This document shows positions 10,076 to 12,110 of a stretch of DNA of 12,110 nucleotides, piece by piece. A program made the position numbers and the translations under genes. The first letter of the stretch is position 1, and each line of letters opens with the position of its first letter. The notes under the pieces were generated by a model. It made no database searches. It worked only from the letters and a program-made list of their open reading frames with translations, and had not been told where the DNA came from. The DNA comes from Deltaproteobacteria bacterium (GTDB lineage: Bacteria > Desulfobacterota > GWC2-55-46 > UBA9637), in contig JACRNK010000100.1 in assembly GCA_016234985.1 (NCBI GenBank), positions 1 through 12,110 on the forward strand, given 5' to 3'.

Positions 10076-10680
10076 CAATACGCCGCCTTCTTCTGCTTAT
10101 ATTTATCAGGCGCTGAGGGGCCGTTTGTTAAAAGATCAATGATTGTCCTTACACTGTCCTGCCTGTTCCAGTTTCTCGGACCCCATACCTTTTCTGCTAT
10201 AATACCGTTCTGATCCACTATAAAGGTCTCAGGAACGCCGGTCGTCTTATACATCTCTTTAATCTTGCCTTTTTTGTCATGCAGGACAGGAAATGTAACT
10301 TCATGCTTTTTAGCAAAAGCCTCTACCACATCAGGTTCTTTTGAGTCAATGCTTACAGCCAGCAACTCAAAATTCTGATACTGTTTTTTAAGCGCCTCGT
10401 ACATCTTCTGCATAGACGGCATCTCTTCCTCGCATGGTTTGCACCATGTTGCCCAAAAGTTTACAAAAACCACCTTGCCCTTGTAATCGGATAATTTGAC
10501 CATTTTGCCTTTCAAATCAGGCAGGGCAAAATCAGGGGCTGTCTTCCCTTCAAGGACAGGCTCAAATTTCTGTCTCTGGCCTAATACTACCAATAACACT
10601 ACAATTACAACTAACGCCACAACAATGCCGATTATAGCCTTGTTAGGCAAACCCTTATTCTCAGTTAATGTGTCTGGCAT
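10075..10680 (-). CDS. Membrane-anchored TlpA/ResA-like thiol-disulfide oxidoreductase, 201 aa
   Basis: A single N-terminal membrane anchor (about residues 15-33, IIGIVVALVVIVVLLVV) is followed by a periplasmic redoxin domain. That domain has APDFALPDLKG (48-58), the active site FWATWCKPC (75-83; C80 and C83), and GVPETFIVD with cis-proline P150. This is the layout of ResA/CcmG-type apocytochrome c reductases. The protein has a lysine-rich tail after the domain (KYKQKKAAY). GAGGG lies four to five bases before the ATG. Its TGA overlaps the ATG of the next thioredoxin-like gene by one base. The upstream gap to ccsA contains a palindromic element (10717-10771), so it may be read from the ccsA transcript through that hairpin or from a separate promoter. 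Confidence 0.94.
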   Translation of the reverse strand: MPDTLTENKGLPNKAIIGIVVALVVIVVLLVVLGQRQKFEPVLEGKTAPDFALPDLKGKMVKLSDYKGKVVFVNFWATWCKPCEEEMPSMQKMYEALKKQYQNFELLAVSIDSKEPDVVEAFAKKHEVTFPVLHDKKGKIKEMYKTTGVPETFIVDQNGIIAEKVWGPRNWNRQDSVRTIIDLLTNGPSAPDKYKQKKAAY

Positions 10681-10716
10681 ACATCCCTCTTAAAAATTAA
10701 AAGTTGACAGGCAAGT

Positions 10717-10771
10717 AGTAGGGCGGGCTGTGCCCGCCAACTTTTTATCGGTGGGCACAGCCCACCCTACT
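10717..10771. repeat. Palindromic intergenic element, copy 3
   Basis: AGTAGGGCGGGCTGTGCCC plus GCC (10717-10738) and GGTGGGCACAGCCCACCC plus TACT (10750-10771) are 22-bp inverted arms separated by 11 bases. It has the same ends as the 1490-1555 copy. It sits in the ccsA-thioredoxin gap and would form a strong hairpin in the operon mRNA. It lacks a T-tract on the - strand, so it is not an obvious terminator. Confidence 0.85.
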
Positions 10772-10786
10772 TTCTGCTTTACTATC

Positions 10787-11632
10787 TTATCTCGTTGCAT
10801 AGGCATGAAGGCCAGGCAGGACAAAACTTACACCCCAATAGAGGAATATGGTTGACAAAAATCCAAAGATTACAACATACGCTGCCTTCTTTCCCCTCCA
10901 TCCCCTTGTAACCCTTGCATGAAGATAGGCTGCATAGATAAACCATGTAATCAGGCTCCATGTCTCTTTCGGGTCCCAACTCCAGTAAGTCCCCCATGCC
11001 TTATTTGCCCAAACCGCGCCAAGTATAAGCGCTCCAAGCGTAAAAAAAATAAAACCCCATGCTACTGATTTATAACTCAGTTCATCCAGTATTGCGGATG
11101 ACGGGAATCTGTCTATCATGAAATTAGATAGCTTCCTTTCCTCAAACCTTGCTTTGATAAGATACATCAGACCCAGGCCGAATGCCAGGCCAAAGCCTGC
11201 ATATCCTATAAAGGCAGAAAAAACATGCAGTTCAAACCAGATGCTCTGAAGCGCCGGATTAAGAGGTTCAATGTCCTGGAAACGATACGGAAGCATGGAT
11301 GTGGCAACCATTGCTATAAAGGCAATGGCCATTACAAAGGCGCCTGCAACCTTTATCTTATATTTAAACTCCATAATAAGATAGGCAATGGATATCATCC
11401 ACACAAAGAAGGACATTGATTCATAGAGGTTGGAGAACGGCGCATGGCCGGATTCCTTAGTCCTGAATATCAGCATCATGAAAATTGCAAATGTGGAGAT
11501 CATTGCCAGAACTGTTGCGGTCTGCCCCAGCCATTCTTTTTTGAATATCCAGTATCCTATATATAAAATCATTGTGGCCAGATAAAACCAGAATGCCGTG
11601 TCGAAAAACAACAAGCTCATTATGACTTTCAT
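10787..11632 (-). CDS. ccsA: System II cytochrome c synthase subunit, WWD-domain haem handler (CcsA/ResC type), 281 aa
   Basis: This integral membrane protein has about eight hydrophobic segments. The tryptophan-rich WWD signature lies at residues 208-230 (WANKAWGTYWSWDPKETW). Conserved histidine contexts are FELHVFSAFIGYA (H136), AAYLHAR (H238) and GHAPFSNLYES (H63), which fit external haem ligands in this family. With ResB it exports haem and attaches it to CxxCH motifs of apocytochromes. The same family is also named CcsB in some annotation schemes. GGGAGG (11642-11647) lies nine bases before the ATG. A perfect 11-bp inverted repeat (11631-11641 with 11680-11690) overlaps the start codon. 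It lies 58 bp downstream of resB. Confidence 0.93.
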   Translation of the reverse strand: MKVIMSLLFFDTAFWFYLATMILYIGYWIFKKEWLGQTATVLAMISTFAIFMMLIFRTKESGHAPFSNLYESMSFFVWMISIAYLIMEFKYKIKVAGAFVMAIAFIAMVATSMLPYRFQDIEPLNPALQSIWFELHVFSAFIGYAGFGLAFGLGLMYLIKARFEERKLSNFMIDRFPSSAILDELSYKSVAWGFIFFTLGALILGAVWANKAWGTYWSWDPKETWSLITWFIYAAYLHARVTRGWRGKKAAYVVIFGFLSTIFLYWGVSFVLPGLHAYATR

Positions 11633-11690
11633 CCCGTTAGACCTCCCATTTCCATCCCATCAGACCTTTTATAATAAGTTCTAACGGGAT
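11631..11690 (-). promoter_or_regulatory. ccsA: 11-bp perfect inverted repeat spanning the ccsA start codon
   Basis: ATCCCGTTAGA (11631-11641 on the + strand) is the exact reverse complement of TCTAACGGGAT (11680-11690). In the mRNA the stem would run from just after the resB stop to the AU of the ccsA AUG. The Shine-Dalgarno (11642-11647) would sit in the loop beside the stem. A partial direct repeat (GGTCTGATGGGATG and GGTCTAACGGGATG on the - strand) also lies inside. Confidence 0.65.
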
Positions 11691-12110
11691 TCATTTTTTT
11701 ACTCCTTCAGAAGCAGATGTTTTGATGGATTCAACAATATCTGAAAATTCCCTCTCAAAGACAAACTTGTTTTTGTTTATCATTCCGCCTATGTGCACCT
11801 CTGTTTCGCGGCTGTTTCTTCTCACATTGACCCATATCCTTTTATGAAAGATGAAAAAGGCCATAAAAAAACCTGTTACCATCAATGCCGCGCCCAGCCA
11901 TACGACATTTGTGCCCGGGTCTTTGTTGATAGACAAGCCTGTATATACTATACTTTTGTAGCTATTAAATACAAGCTCATAATTGGAATCCGGGATGGCT
12001 GCAAAAAGGTCGGCGTAGTTATAGAAAAGCCACGGATTGCTTAAAGGTTTTCCGTTTTTATATATCTCCACACGGATTGCCGGATTATTATGTTCTGCAG
12101 ATTTGGTAAA
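11691..12110 (-). CDS. resB: Cytochrome c biogenesis protein ResB (Ccs1-like), C-terminal 139 residues, 5' part outside window
   Basis: The frame is open from the window edge (FTKSAEHNNPAIRVEIYKNG) to a TGA at 11691-11693. There is no reason to start at the internal GTG near 12071, because the sequence upstream of it continues the family pattern. Visible features are the periplasmic beta segment NPAIRVEIYKNGKPLSNPW, the VYTGLSINKDPGTNVVW motif typical of the ResB C-terminus, and one last membrane helix (LGAALMVTGFFMAFFIF). A basic HKRIWVNV stop-transfer and a cytoplasmic tail follow. ResB pairs with the CcsA protein encoded next to form the System II cytochrome c synthase. It is probably the first or an early gene of this operon. 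Confidence 0.9.
   Translation of the reverse strand, partial: FTKSAEHNNPAIRVEIYKNGKPLSNPWLFYNYADLFAAIPDSNYELVFNSYKSIVYTGLSINKDPGTNVVWLGAALMVTGFFMAFFIFHKRIWVNVRRNSRETEVHIGGMINKNKFVFEREFSDIVESIKTSASEGVKK

Overview
The window is 12.1 kb of bacterial chromosome. A Gram-negative, probably Nitrospirota- or deltaproteobacterium-like organism is suggested by System II cytochrome c maturation genes (ResB, CcsA, CcdA, two TlpA/ResA thioredoxins), an L27 without the Firmicutes N-terminal extension, secreted spore coat U domain proteins, tRNA genes with encoded CCA, and many short palindromic repeats. The taxonomic guess is inference from gene content only.

Left part (1-2540) is accessory. It holds the 3' end of a hicA-type toxin gene on the + strand. 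Two tandem secreted spore coat U (SCPU) domain proteins follow on the - strand, with no chaperone or usher in view. Next is a 436-bp gene-free stretch with repeats, a G10 tract placed between promoter-like hexamers, and the promoter of a + strand TumE/TumA-type toxin-antitoxin operon. That operon ends 19 bp from a convergent large gene.

From 2544 to the right edge every gene is on the - strand. Reading right to left (direction of transcription): resB (partial), ccsA, two thioredoxin-like genes overlapping by one base, ccdA, and a small glutaredoxin-like gene make a cytochrome c maturation and thiol-redox block. Next come a tRNA-Gln(CUG)/tRNA-Glu(CUC) pair with its own promoter, and a glycine-rich envelope protein with a near-consensus promoter and a strong terminator. 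After these come rplU-rpmA, a terminator, obg, and finally a roughly 980-residue MalT-like STAND ATPase with TPR-like repeats and a C-terminal SARP/OmpR-type winged helix.

The most unusual observation is that this regulator contains four in-frame insertions that look like the translated short palindromic or low-complexity repeats otherwise found between genes. One sits directly before the Walker B strand and one directly before the DNA-binding domain. Other points of interest are the possible phase-variable G10 promoter of the SCPU genes, a toxin mRNA that appears almost leaderless, a terminator whose T-tract almost touches the obg start codon, a perfect 11-bp inverted repeat that could mask the ccsA start codon, and a 55-bp palindromic element present in three near-complete copies plus a fragment.
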